Positions 43,560 through 52,857 of a DNA stretch of 64,000 nt are shown piece by piece. Source of the DNA: Candidatus Poribacteria bacterium. Lineage in GTDB: Bacteria; Poribacteria; WGA-4E; UBA9662. The translations under genes and the position numbers were made by a program. Location: positions 37,557 to 101,556 of the forward strand of contig JASMLX010000003.1 of NCBI GenBank assembly GCA_030748495.1. Reading direction: 5' to 3'. The notes under the pieces are model-generated. The model was given only the letters and a program-made list of their open reading frames with translations, ran no database searches and was not told the origin of the DNA. The stretch's first letter is position 1; the number at the start of each line of letters is the position of its first letter.

Positions 43560-43834
43560 AAGGGACAGTTCGTAGAAGCCATTTCAAAACGGCCTCAATG
43601 TAATCAGGATGCAAGCAAGGTCAAAGAAAGCTTGCTAGATCTGAATTTCTCTTTCCCAACCAACAACCAGTCGTCGCCAGTTTGGCCGCCATCAAAAGTC
43701 GGCTCAACCTTCCATCGATGCCTGTCAGACCACAATTTACCACCATCTTCATCTTTCTTGGTCTGCTTGTTTTTACGCTCCAGACGGGCCTGGACCAAAT
43801 CGTCGATATGACAGAATAATGTCGTTAGATCCAT
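43560..43834 (-). pseudogene. internally deleted IS4/IS5-type transposase relic
   Basis: The minus strand begins M-D-L-T-T-L-F-C-H-I-D-D-L, typical of a transposase N-terminus. After a short spacer it jumps to the C-terminal motif R-H-R-W-K-V-E-P-T-F, then in another frame W-R-R-L-V-V-G-W-E-R-E and L-A-C-I-L-I-T-L-R. About two thirds of the gene between these is missing, so it is a deletion derivative. Confidence 0.5.
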
Positions 43835-44161
43835 CTCGGATCCCCATTAAGTGAATCTGTCTCACCTTTGAGTTACCAGCAGCAGCTAAAGTAAGCAACT
43901 CAAAGAAATCCTAATGACTGTCAGCGTTTCTTTGAAGCCGTGTGGAAAATTACAAGCCGCGACGCTCAGTGGTGAGTAATCTCCTAAGCCCGTGACAACT
44001 GGAATCCCCAGAATTTAACAGATTGGATCTTCGCAACTGTCAATGGCAAGTCTTTAGATCTGCACTCGCTATGGTATCTTAAAGCTCAGATTCTAACTGG
44101 CATCAGTTTCCTAACTTTGATACACTAACTCAGTGAGTTCGTAATTTTAGAGGATATTTTC
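43835..44161. other. upstream region of the DUF6807 gene
   Basis: No gene seen. It probably contains the promoter of the DUF6807 and Gfo/Idh operon, but no strong consensus boxes stand out. Confidence 0.3.
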
Positions 44162-44998
44162 ATGCAACTGAGCTTTGCGCAAGAGACACCGCATGTGATG
44201 AACATTATAGCCGAAGGGATCGGTACAATTTCAAGATATGTTTGGTATCCGGAACTGCATCCGCATATTACTTGCTTACTTGGACCAAGCCGACGGAACG
44301 TACTAGAAAACCAACCAGCAGATCATCTACACCATCACGGTGTCTGTTTTTCACACGGTGTGGTCAACGACCATCTCGACTTTTACCTTTACCGGGATAA
44401 GCGCAATCTGGGACAGATTAACCTGGTTGGAGACCTACACACCGAAACCGAAGATAACGTCGCTATTTTAGCACACGACAGCGAGTGGATCGCCCCCGAT
44501 GGCCGTGTCTTGATTACGGACAGCCGTTCCTACCGCTGGCAAACACTGAAAGATGGCGAACTCTACTTGGATACTACCATTAGTTTGCGACCTACCGACC
44601 AACAGGTCGTTTTCCATCCTACCAACGAATCAGGAATGCCATTAGTGCGTCCTGCCGATTGGCTGGTTGCTAGCCATGGCGGCGTTTTAACCGATAGCGA
44701 AGGGCGTTGCGGCGAAAAAGAGATGTTTGGCAAATCCGCCAGATGGATCGACGAAACGGCTGAAACCGATGGCATGTTGATCGGGCTTGCCATTTTGGAT
44801 CAACCTTCTAATCCGGTACAGGCCCACTGGTTCTCAAGAGATTATGGTCCTCTTTCACCTAACTATAATTATTTTACCGGACCGATTGAACTCAATGTTG
44901 GCGATCAACTAGATTTAAAATATCGGATTTTTGTACATGCGGGCGCTGGAGATCTAGATCGTATCAACGCCGAGTACGACAAATTTGCAAAACTTTAA
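44162..44998 (+). CDS. DUF6807 (PmoA-like) family protein
   Basis: A 278-residue beta-rich protein of the DUF6807 family, sometimes annotated PmoA-like although it is not a methane monooxygenase. Diagnostic features: D-H-L-H-H-H-G-V (54-61), E-W-I-A-P-D-G, and the C-terminal R-D-Y-G-P-L-S-P-N-Y-N-Y-F. No signal peptide. Family members commonly sit next to Gfo/Idh/MocA genes in carbohydrate-catabolic clusters, as here: the dehydrogenase follows after 21 bases. A role in processing sugar derivatives is inferred from that. Confidence 0.8.
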   Translation: MQLSFAQETPHVMNIIAEGIGTISRYVWYPELHPHITCLLGPSRRNVLENQPADHLHHHGVCFSHGVVNDHLDFYLYRDKRNLGQINLVGDLHTETEDNVAILAHDSEWIAPDGRVLITDSRSYRWQTLKDGELYLDTTISLRPTDQQVVFHPTNESGMPLVRPADWLVASHGGVLTDSEGRCGEKEMFGKSARWIDETAETDGMLIGLAILDQPSNPVQAHWFSRDYGPLSPNYNYFTGPIELNVGDQLDLKYRIFVHAGAGDLDRINAEYDKFAKL

Positions 44999-45019
44999 CA
45001 GGGTGATAGCAAGGAAAAA

Positions 45020-46051
45020 ATGGCGACATATCGGGTAGGTATCGTTGGATGTGGTGGAATTGCTCATTTCCATGGGCAAAATTACGGACGTTATGTAGAC
45101 GATTTTCAAATCGTGGCTGCAACTGATATCAATCAAGAATCGGTTGATAAATATTGTCAGGAATTTAATGTCATGACCGGTTATACCGACTACGAGAAAA
45201 TGCTGTCCCAAGAAGATCTGGACGTAGTAACCGTGTGTACCTGGCAAGGGACACACAGTGAAATTACCGTAGCGGCAGCAGAAAGCGGTGTCAAAGGTAT
45301 CCTATGCGAAAAACCAATGACAACCAGTCTAGGCGAAGCCGATGCCATGATCAAGGCTTGCGACAAGCATAATGTCAAACTGGTCATTGGACACCAACGC
45401 CGTTTTGAAGCTCTCTATCCAGAAACCTGTCGATTACTTGCCGACGGCGTAATCGGTGATCCCGTCTCGATTGTCAGGCGTGTCGGAAGCGGGTTGCTCA
45501 ATTGGGGCACGCACGTCATCGATCTGACCCGGCAAATTTTAGGAGATCCGGCCACCAGTTGGGTTATCGGGCAAGTAGAACGAAAAACCGACCGCTACGA
45601 ACGCCGTTGTCGAATAGAAGATCTATGTATGGGACTGATCTGCTTCGAGAACGATGCCCGCCTGATATTGGAAATCGATATGCCGAAGCCACACCTGAAT
45701 ACTATTTTTGTGCAAGGCACCAATGGGGTGATGACTTCGGAAGGTAATAAGCTGAAGTTCTTAAACGATCAGTCAAATGGTTGGGAGATTGTCGAACCCA
45801 AATCTGATGGGAGAGATCTCTGGTCGGAATTTAAACTCTGGTTGGATGGTGAGATTGAAACCCACCGCTGTGATGGCCGTCAGGCGCGTGCTACCGTTGA
45901 GATCATGATGGCCATTTATGAATCGGTTCGGACTCGTGGGTTGGTCCGGATTCCATTTCAGACCCAAGAATCGCCTTTAGAGTTGCTAATCGACAGCGGT
46001 ATGTTACCTGTAGAGAAACCGGGCAAATACGATATCCGGGTGCCGTTTTAA
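45020..46051 (+). CDS. Gfo/Idh/MocA family oxidoreductase
   Basis: A 343-residue NAD(P)-dependent dehydrogenase. Rossmann motif G-I-V-G-C-G-G-I-A-H-F-H (8-19), family motif C-E-K-P-M-T-T near residue 95, and L-N-W-G-T-H-V-I-D-L-T in the substrate domain with the catalytic histidine. The last is the T-H-x-x-D pattern intact here, unlike the paralogue at 20583-21650. Co-transcribed with the DUF6807 gene; 11 bases separate its stop from the convergent M20 gene. Confidence 0.9.
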   Translation: MATYRVGIVGCGGIAHFHGQNYGRYVDDFQIVAATDINQESVDKYCQEFNVMTGYTDYEKMLSQEDLDVVTVCTWQGTHSEITVAAAESGVKGILCEKPMTTSLGEADAMIKACDKHNVKLVIGHQRRFEALYPETCRLLADGVIGDPVSIVRRVGSGLLNWGTHVIDLTRQILGDPATSWVIGQVERKTDRYERRCRIEDLCMGLICFENDARLILEIDMPKPHLNTIFVQGTNGVMTSEGNKLKFLNDQSNGWEIVEPKSDGRDLWSEFKLWLDGEIETHRCDGRQARATVEIMMAIYESVRTRGLVRIPFQTQESPLELLIDSGMLPVEKPGKYDIRVPF

Positions 46052-46062
46052 GCCGACGGATC

Positions 46063-47331
46063 TTAATCTAATCCTGCGCCAATCATCAATTCGGTGTAGA
46101 TCTGGGTGGTTCGGATCAGATCGGAAATGCTGACGCGCTCATCGATGCCATGCCCATTTTGTCCCCAAGGCCCATACCCTAAACCCGGTTTTCCATCCTT
46201 AACCAGGAAGTGCAAATCGGTAAAACCGGTAGTGGTTTGGAAACTGGCGACCTCGCCTCTTCGCCGTGTGACAATCTGCTGAAACGATTTTAGAAATGGA
46301 TCATCAGGTCGAACATAACAGGGAGAAATCAACAACAGGCTCTCTTGTGCCAATTCTGCTTTTAGGTCTGGAATTGTGTGGTTAGCAAGATCGATCAACT
46401 CTTGCATCTCAGCGGCAACCAACTTGACATCTTCACTTGGGGTCACCCGGCGGTCGTAGGAGAAGCGAGCATAATCGGGAACAGTATTGACTTTACCGCT
46501 GATAGGTCCGCTAAAAACGCCACCGATATTAACGGTCGGCTTACGCTCAGTTTGGGAGGGCGTGACGAAGATCCGGTTTGGATCTGCTAGTTGAGCATCC
46601 AGTTCCTCCTTCATCAGCATTACCAATTCGGCTGTCTTTTCAAAAGCATTTATTCCGTGGTGTGGTCGGGAGCCGTGGGCCGGTTTCCCGTAAACCACCA
46701 CCTCACCCCAAACGATGCCATTATGGCCACAGCCGATTTCTCGTTTTGATCCACCTTCACAATTAACGATGTAGTCAGCTTGAACCAACCCTTTCCTGAC
46801 AATTTCGCCGACGCCTAGTTGACCTCCAATCTCCTCGTCACAGGTGAAGGAACACTCGATATTGTAGCCCGGGGTGAGGCCGTTCTCTTTCAAAGCTCGA
46901 ATGGCAAACAGGGTAGCCGCAATCGAGTCTTTCATATCGTCTGCGCCTCTTCCATATAACCAGTCACCATCAATCCATGGATCAAAGGGCGAACGTGTCC
47001 AACCATCGCCTGCGGGTACTACATCGTAGTGAGAGTTGAAATGGATTGTTTTTTCCGCGCCAATATCCCAACGTGCGATTAGATTTAGCCGTGGATAATC
47101 GCCCGCGTGCGGAACGACCACTGCGGCCTCTGCCGTTGGCACTTGATATGTTTCAACTGTCAGGTCTAAACTCCGCGCGTAATCGGCCAAGAAATCGACC
47201 ATCTCTGAATAGTGATTACCCGGTGGGTTGACAGTTGGGATTCGAACTAAGTCTTGCAAGAGCCGGCACAGCGAGCTCTTTTCGACTGACTGCTGATGAG
47301 AAGAGATAAACTGGTGCACTTTTTCCATCAT
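46063..47331 (-). CDS. M20 family metallopeptidase (ArgE/DapE type)
   Basis: A 422-residue zinc hydrolase that cleaves amide bonds in amino acid derivatives. Metal-site motifs are complete: H-Y-D-V-V-P-A-G-D (His101, Asp103), G-R-G-A-D-D-M-K-D (bridging Asp132 region), C-D-E-E-I-G-G (general base and ligand near 166-167), and a late N-G-H-G-I-D-E-R histidine. A dimerisation domain (about 205-320, starting V-V-Y-G-K-P-A-H-G-S-R-P-H-H-G) is inserted. No signal peptide. The start codon is ATG; a second ATG is the next codon. Confidence 0.92.
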   Translation of the reverse strand: MMEKVHQFISSHQQSVEKSSLCRLLQDLVRIPTVNPPGNHYSEMVDFLADYARSLDLTVETYQVPTAEAAVVVPHAGDYPRLNLIARWDIGAEKTIHFNSHYDVVPAGDGWTRSPFDPWIDGDWLYGRGADDMKDSIAATLFAIRALKENGLTPGYNIECSFTCDEEIGGQLGVGEIVRKGLVQADYIVNCEGGSKREIGCGHNGIVWGEVVVYGKPAHGSRPHHGINAFEKTAELVMLMKEELDAQLADPNRIFVTPSQTERKPTVNIGGVFSGPISGKVNTVPDYARFSYDRRVTPSEDVKLVAAEMQELIDLANHTIPDLKAELAQESLLLISPCYVRPDDPFLKSFQQIVTRRRGEVASFQTTTGFTDLHFLVKDGKPGLGYGPWGQNGHGIDERVSISDLIRTTQIYTELMIGAGLD

Positions 47332-47408
47332 CCATTCCTTTGGCCTTGATTCTCACTTATGCTATAATCCAGTGAAGCTACTATCGACAGTACCTCTAGG
47401 AGAAGCAT

Positions 47409-48131
47409 ATGCGTAGTATATTTGTTGGCATTGAATACGCTGGAAAGTCTACCTTGATCGACTTGCTGAATCAATACTATCGACATCGTCGATTACCAAC
47501 CCATTTAGACGATCACTTTACTATTCCCGACGCAACACTGAGTGAAGCTTCACGTGCTACTTTTGTAAATCTATCTGACGACATCAAAGAACGATTCCAA
47601 CGGATGCAAGTTCAGTATCACGTTGAGGTTATTAAAAATTACGCTAATACGATGATTTCAGGTTGGCATATTGAAGAGGCCGTCTATGCCAAATTCTATG
47701 GTGATAATCAGGATCACTCCTACTATCCCAACTACAATTACCGTTTCAATCGGCTCTACGAGTCACAGGTGGTTGAGGCCAAATTACCGGATGTAGTGCT
47801 AATCCACATCACAGCCGATGAGGCAACTATCGTTGAGCGAATGGTAACAGACCCACATCCTTATCAGATTATTCGAAAAGAAGACATCGCTCAACTACAA
47901 GCCGAATTTGAGGCCGAAATTGAGCAGTCTTTGTTTACACAGAAAGGGCGGCGGATAACTTTAGATACAACAGGCCAATCACCGCAGGAATCGTTGGATG
48001 CTCTACTATTACTGACTGAACCGCTGATCACACCGGGTGAATTGGCAATAAGAATGCTTCCGGTGCCTGATGGCGATTACGAGATCAAGTATATTAATGG
48101 GAATCGCCAACTGCTAACTAACCGGTCTTGA
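47409..48131 (+). CDS. P-loop kinase-like protein
   Basis: A 240-residue protein starting with a strand and Walker A, G-I-E-Y-A-G-K-S-T (7-15). A helical middle is followed by V-V-L-I-H-I-T-A-D-E-A-T-I-V-E-R-M (strand and lid start, near 138-154), as in thymidylate- or adenylate-type kinases. The Shine-Dalgarno AGGAGAAG precedes the ATG. No specific substrate motif is recognised. The C-terminal 40 residues extend beyond the kinase fold. It stands upstream of a membrane protein gene on the same strand. Confidence 0.65.
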   Translation: MRSIFVGIEYAGKSTLIDLLNQYYRHRRLPTHLDDHFTIPDATLSEASRATFVNLSDDIKERFQRMQVQYHVEVIKNYANTMISGWHIEEAVYAKFYGDNQDHSYYPNYNYRFNRLYESQVVEAKLPDVVLIHITADEATIVERMVTDPHPYQIIRKEDIAQLQAEFEAEIEQSLFTQKGRRITLDTTGQSPQESLDALLLLTEPLITPGELAIRMLPVPDGDYEIKYINGNRQLLTNRS

Positions 48132-48198
48132 ACGGTTTGAAGAAAAACCGGTTCGCAACTAATTGAAAAGTTGTTATTGGTAAAGCCTAATTAGGCGG

Positions 48199-48867
48199 AT
48201 GAAAACAGTTTTTCGCATCATTCTCTATCTATTATTGTTGGCACTGATACCGGTCGTCATCTACTTCGTGTGGTCAACCGCACTGTTTGCCAGTTTGCCG
48301 TTCTCTCAGCAGAAGATAAGCCAAAGACGCCAAAGCGATGTCTACCAACAAGCCACAGAGCAAATAGATGCCTCAGAGACTAAGAAAAACTCTAAACTCC
48401 CAACTTACAATTATGGGTTCCCCAACCCTCAGGTTATGAAAGATCTAGTATTGATTGATTTGATGAAGGTTTGGGAAGATGGCGTCCGAGTTGGTCAACA
48501 GGGTGCTGGTGCAAAGGTAACTGCTATGCAAGCTCCTACTAAATGGCTCTTTCCTAGCCAAGAGGGAGCTATCTTTTCGCCAATCCACGAACGCTTCGTT
48601 TGGCGAGCAGTCGCTATCATGAGAGGAGATAAGGAACAGATTGAGGAAGAGGATCTTGGAGTTGATCCGGAAAGCAACTTAGGGACAGGCGGTGAAGCTG
48701 TTAAGATCCGGCAGGCTATGGAACTGGTTATAAGCGCCCAAACCGTTGAAGAAGTCATTCCAGCCATCGGCAAACAGAAGCTGAAAGAGGAACTAAGGCA
48801 AGAATTAAACCGCATTCTAAATAACAAGGTTGAAGCTGTCTATTTGGATCTTTTACTGTTTCAATAA
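48199..48867 (+). CDS. membrane-anchored protein with a FliL-like C-terminus
   Basis: A 222-residue protein with one N-terminal transmembrane helix (about 5-30) and a soluble domain. The C-terminus, L-R-Q-E-L-N-R-I-L-N-N-K-V-E-A-V-Y then a hydrophobic strand ending L-F-Q, resembles the end of FliL (L-x-x-x-L-N-x-x-L, V-x-x-V-Y-F, F-x-x-Q). No other flagellar gene lies in the window, so this may be a FliL/stomatin-like accessory protein or a chance likeness. It lies 67 bases after the P-loop gene. Confidence 0.5.
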   Translation: MKTVFRIILYLLLLALIPVVIYFVWSTALFASLPFSQQKISQRRQSDVYQQATEQIDASETKKNSKLPTYNYGFPNPQVMKDLVLIDLMKVWEDGVRVGQQGAGAKVTAMQAPTKWLFPSQEGAIFSPIHERFVWRAVAIMRGDKEQIEEEDLGVDPESNLGTGGEAVKIRQAMELVISAQTVEEVIPAIGKQKLKEELRQELNRILNNKVEAVYLDLLLFQ

Positions 48868-49561
48868 GCTTTTATCTTTGTCCGCTTTACTGCTTTATCA
48901 CTGGCCGGGTTGCAATCACCAACCGTCTCATTGGAGATAACAACCGGTAAAGCTGAACTACCTGCCAGTAACCAATCCAGTACTACTTCAGATGATGCGG
49001 TCAACTTAACAGAGGATAAACCAACCGTGGGCAACGGTTAGACCCAGATTATGGCCCTGACCAAATAAATGGGCAATCTGCTACGTCCACAATCAAATTG
49101 ATACCGGTGCAATCACCGAACTGATGCCCCCCTTACAAGACCGCAAAGCAAAACAGGTAGCAAGAAAACGATAGAGTTGATCACAGATCAAGACACAATC
49201 AGATCGACTAACAGTAGCAACGGCACTTAAACAGCACTTATTAGCCTCATATATACAGCGGTGGCGAGTAGGTGGACAGGGCAAGATTACAGCTATCTCC
49301 AACAGCGGGTGAGGTACTCTACAAACGGGTGCAGAAGGGAAAATAGAAGTGAACGTCGTTGGCCCTCAACGGTAAAACTGGTGCTAGGCCGCCAGGTTAG
49401 ACTGACAACTGAGCCCGGTAATATATTTACGGTTAAATCCGCAATTGATGCTAATGGGTTCGCGACAATTAATTACCTTTACTGCCGGGGCCAGAATTCT
49501 GGAAGCAAACGTCAATGGATTCAAACTAGCGGTCAACGTGGCCTTTACATATGAACACTGA
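48868..49561 (+). pseudogene. decayed exported protein with an Ig-like (Big_1-type) domain
   Basis: Coding traces in shifting frames run rightwards. A signal-like start leads into S-L-E-I-T-T-G-K-A-E-L-P; G-T-L-Q-T-G-A-E-G-K-I-E-V-N-V-V-G, R-Q-V-R-L-T-T-E-P-G-N and D-A-N-G-F-A-T-I-N follow. The last strand is A-G-A-R-I-L-E-A-N-V-N-G with a stop at 49559-49561. The order fits a bacterial Ig-like domain similar to that in the LPP20 lipoprotein at 7130-8671. Several stops and shifts make it non-functional. Confidence 0.45.
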
Positions 49562-49580
49562 AACATAAGGATATGGGAAG

Positions 49581-50741
49581 TTGAAGATACTGTGTTTAGG
49601 TGGTGCTGGGAAAATCTGCCGGGAGGCAGTTTATGATCTGGTCGAAACATCGGATTTCGAGAAGATTACCATTGCTGATTCAAATCAATCGGAAGCGGAA
49701 AGAGTCGTCGAATGGCTTGACGACTCACGTGTTGATTTCATCCGCGTTGACATCAACGACGCTGAACATGCGGTTGATACCATGCGTGGTTATAACCTGG
49801 TGATGGACGGAACTCCGATCTCGGTTAATAGGAAATCCGCCGCCTGCATCGCCACAGCAGGCGTTCACGGCATCAACTTGAACGGTATGAGTAAGGAGTG
49901 GGAGTTTGATGCTCAATTCAAGGAAAAGGCTAAAATCTGCGTGCCTGGATTTGGCATGACACCCGGAATTACCAATCTGATGACTAAATATGCGGCTGAT
50001 CAACTGGAGACCGTGGAAGAGATTTACATCAGTCACGGCGCATTTCGTCCTATTGCTTTCTCTCCTGCCATTGCAGAAACGACGATGGTCGAATATGATC
50101 CGCATTTAGATTCTCGCCTAGTCTACGAAGATGGCCAATTCGTTCAAGTTCCCCCCTTCGCCCGTCCTAAGATGATCGATTTACCTGCGCCTTACGGTTC
50201 ACATCTACAATATATCATTCCACATCCAGAGACTAAAACGCTGGTTCAATCAATGGCAGATAGAGGGATTCGGCGAATTGAAGTCAGGGGAACCTGGCCA
50301 CCACCGAATATGCAACTACTGAGAGCTCTCTACGACTGGGGATTTTTACGGAATGATCAGATTAAAATCAAAGGAACACAAATAGGCATCATGGATGCAA
50401 TCTCAGAGTACCTGATACAATCTGTTGAAGGGAGCCAAACTGAACTGTACGGCTACGCATTGCACGTTGAAGTCATTGGGAAAAAACAGGGGAAAAGTCG
50501 ACAGCACATTTTAACGCATACACACCCACCTGCTGATGGATCGGTCGAGGGATGGGAAGATTTAAGGGCCTATACCAGATGTGTTGGTATCCCACTATCG
50601 ATTGGTACACAATTGATTGCTAAAGGTGGATCTAAGGCGACAGGTACAGTGTTTCCCGAACTGGCATTTGATCCACAGGAGGTTTTTCAAGAACTAAAAA
50701 AACGGCGAATTCTAGTTCATCATTCTGTTTCTAGCCTTTGA
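49581..50741 (+). CDS. saccharopine dehydrogenase-like NAD(P)-binding protein
   Basis: A 386-residue oxidoreductase. The N-terminal Rossmann fold carries G-G-A-G-K-I (7-12), then I-A-D-S-N and V-D-I-N-D-A. The second domain has P-G-F-G-M-T-P-G-I-T-N-L (about 122-133), the family signature. The TTG start at 49581 has a purine-rich site (GGATATGGGAAG) just upstream. True saccharopine dehydrogenases make lysine; this subfamily is diverse and includes carboxynorspermidine synthases and amino-acid reductases. The substrate cannot be assigned. Confidence 0.85.
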   Translation: MKILCLGGAGKICREAVYDLVETSDFEKITIADSNQSEAERVVEWLDDSRVDFIRVDINDAEHAVDTMRGYNLVMDGTPISVNRKSAACIATAGVHGINLNGMSKEWEFDAQFKEKAKICVPGFGMTPGITNLMTKYAADQLETVEEIYISHGAFRPIAFSPAIAETTMVEYDPHLDSRLVYEDGQFVQVPPFARPKMIDLPAPYGSHLQYIIPHPETKTLVQSMADRGIRRIEVRGTWPPPNMQLLRALYDWGFLRNDQIKIKGTQIGIMDAISEYLIQSVEGSQTELYGYALHVEVIGKKQGKSRQHILTHTHPPADGSVEGWEDLRAYTRCVGIPLSIGTQLIAKGGSKATGTVFPELAFDPQEVFQELKKRRILVHHSVSSL

Positions 50742-50752
50742 TCCTTCCCCGG

Positions 50753-51073
50753 TCAAGTACCAACTGAGGGTAAATCTCCCCGATTCAACTCCTGCTTGCT
50801 CGGGGACCGGTTGACGCCTTTAGTTGGACCGAGAACCGTGTTGCAAGTTAGTTGGTAGTGACTAGCCAGATTTTTTTTAAATATTATCATTGGCGGTATC
50901 AAACCAGTCTCTAGATTTTCAACCTTGGATTGCCAGTTGGCAGTAGCTCGATGCCGGTTCCACCCCTCTTTTTTGCCAGTAATCTCATATTTGAGTTTCT
51001 CTAAATCACCTCGACGTTGACCAGTACATTGTGGGTCAAAAACATCAATCTCTATCTCGACCATGTTTGTCAA
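50753..51073 (-). pseudogene. unresolved gene fragment, possibly transposon-derived
   Basis: A 106-codon minus-strand frame with a well-formed first half (V-F-D-P-Q-C-T-G-Q-R-R-G-D-L-E-K-L, G-W-N-R-H-R-A-T-A-N-W) that then degenerates. The basic, tryptophan-rich segment looks like part of a DNA-binding or transposase protein, but I cannot place it. It is likely a remnant. Confidence 0.3.
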
Positions 51074-51256
51074 CTGGCCTGTGTAGGTCTGTCATAAAAC
51101 TCCAGTTTCTTGAATTCCTATCTGCTTCTCCGAGGCTTTAAAAGCCTTATACAAAGGCGCCCCTCGGCAAGTATTAAGGTTATCCTGAAGTTATCTGTAT
51201 CTTCTCTGCCTTTGGCCAGTGAATGTTCACCAAATTGCCTAGACATCCGGCGCCTG

Positions 51257-52708
51257 CTACAGCCTCTCCAGAATTTGGGTAACCTCCTGTTCGAACAGTG
51301 CCTGCCACTCCGGAGCAACCAGGCAGTCGCTGTCTTCCTGTGCGTTGCCCCGGTTCTCGAGTTGCGCCTTGGTGGGCGTGTAGTAGATATATCCGTTCGT
51401 AACACCCGCTACGAATGTGTGGGGATGGGGCGATCGTTGCTTGATGCAGAGACCGATCTCGACGGATAATTCACCGGGGAACGTCACGAGGACGAAGCTG
51501 CCGATGCGCAGGCCGACGACTTCGACCTCGATCGTTTCACCCTCTGCTTCAAACCGTACCTGATGCCTTTTCATCAGGTTGATATTCGTCTGGATCCGGG
51601 TGAGTTGCTCCATCGTGTGGATATTGTCAATATAGGCGTTGAGGGCGCGACGGTTCTCCTCGTCGAAGAGATCCAGATCTTCTCGACCGGCTCCTCTTTC
51701 GTGGAGATAGCGGTGGGAGGCATAGGTCGGGTATTCCGGCGATAGACGGTGTTTGATGATCAGAGGAACGAACGTCTTCAGATTGAGGGTCGTTCCTTTC
51801 AACCTCTGTAAGTGTATCTGTTGTTCTTTCTCGAGCGAGGCGATGTGCTTCGAAAGGTCGGCTCTGGGTAGCTGGAGCATCTGGCAGATGACGTTGAGTT
51901 CCCGGCTGTCCTGATCGTGGATCTTACCCAACGCCTCCAGTATACTCAATCCGAGGATATTGCCGAGCGTCTTTGCATCGCGAGGGTGGTCGACATCCTT
52001 GTACCAGATCGGATTGACGTCACCTGCTGCACCCTGTACGAACAAGGCAATTGCACCATCACTTATCATGTCTTCGATGACTTGCGATGCGAATCCGGTG
52101 ATGTCGGCTGTGTTCTTCCCGCTTGGCACGCCGAGTATGGGGTGGACGGCGAAGTTGTAGACAACAGCGAGTGTTTGGCCAGTCTCTCGATTAAGTCGGA
52201 GAATGCCGATCTCGGGATCGATCGGTCCGACAGACGCCACCTCCTCGTCAGGTGGCAGGGCGTAGGCGTGACGGACATCCGCCTCCTTACCGGTCTTGAG
52301 CCTCAGCCTGCGGTTTTCGGAGATGCGGTCTTCGTAACCGGTGCCGACGCCGATGGTCACAGGTACTAGAGCTTCGTTCGCATCTCTGACAGCCTGAACA
52401 GTTCGCTCGGCAATGTCGGGACAGACACGACCGTGGCAGTGGCTGGCGTTGACGATGACACGGGCAGGATCTATGTCCAGTTCGTCGGTAAGTCGGGATC
52501 GGATCGTCTCCAGATAACTGTTCTGGATCGAGCCGATTTCGGCGATAGCCACTGCATCGACGGTTACTAGAACCGCGGTCGTACTACCCGATTTCAGGAC
52601 GAGCGCCTTCGCGTAGAGCGGGTCGTTGGCCAAACCCGCTTTCTCGTCCGTAATGACGACCTTCGCGCACCCTGCTAGGAGCCGCGGTGGTGAAGGGTGG
52701 TTATTCAT
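51257..52708 (-). CDS. neutral/alkaline ceramidase-like protein
   Basis: A 483-residue protein resembling the N-terminal catalytic part of neutral/alkaline non-lysosomal ceramidases: an opening L-L-A-G-C-A-K-V-V-I-T, then N-A-S-H-C-H-G (histidines that bind zinc in ceramidases), N-F-A-V-H-P-I-L-G and Q-G-A-A-G-D-V-N-P (with the G-D-x-x-P turn), and late F-P-G-E-L-S-V-E-I-G. No signal peptide is evident. Ceramidases release sphingosine from ceramide, a typical substrate in animal hosts. Many bacterial relatives act on other lipids or sugars, so activity is uncertain. GC-richer than its neighbours. Confidence 0.75.
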   Translation of the reverse strand: MNNHPSPPRLLAGCAKVVITDEKAGLANDPLYAKALVLKSGSTTAVLVTVDAVAIAEIGSIQNSYLETIRSRLTDELDIDPARVIVNASHCHGRVCPDIAERTVQAVRDANEALVPVTIGVGTGYEDRISENRRLRLKTGKEADVRHAYALPPDEEVASVGPIDPEIGILRLNRETGQTLAVVYNFAVHPILGVPSGKNTADITGFASQVIEDMISDGAIALFVQGAAGDVNPIWYKDVDHPRDAKTLGNILGLSILEALGKIHDQDSRELNVICQMLQLPRADLSKHIASLEKEQQIHLQRLKGTTLNLKTFVPLIIKHRLSPEYPTYASHRYLHERGAGREDLDLFDEENRRALNAYIDNIHTMEQLTRIQTNINLMKRHQVRFEAEGETIEVEVVGLRIGSFVLVTFPGELSVEIGLCIKQRSPHPHTFVAGVTNGYIYYTPTKAQLENRGNAQEDSDCLVAPEWQALFEQEVTQILERL

Positions 52709-52857
52709 TGGATTAAAGTAAGTCCCTAAGCTACTAATTCTCCAGTAGTCTGTCTTTCATCCCAATAAATTGTCCGATTTGCCTCAACATACATTCCCTG
52801 ACTAAATTTAGTAAATCCATCGCCTTTAATCAGCTTTTTATGTCCAATGATAGGACT

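Noticed and set aside
44162..44998. Methane monooxygenase subunit (PmoA)
   Set aside because: The family label is misleading: the protein is soluble, lacks membrane helices and copper-site residues of true PmoA, and fits DUF6807.
48199..48867. Assigning fliL
   Set aside because: Only the last 30 residues look FliL-like and no flagellar genes are in the window.
51917..52369. 150-codon plus-strand frame within the ceramidase-like gene
   Set aside because: Opposite a well-supported protein; no protein-family features.
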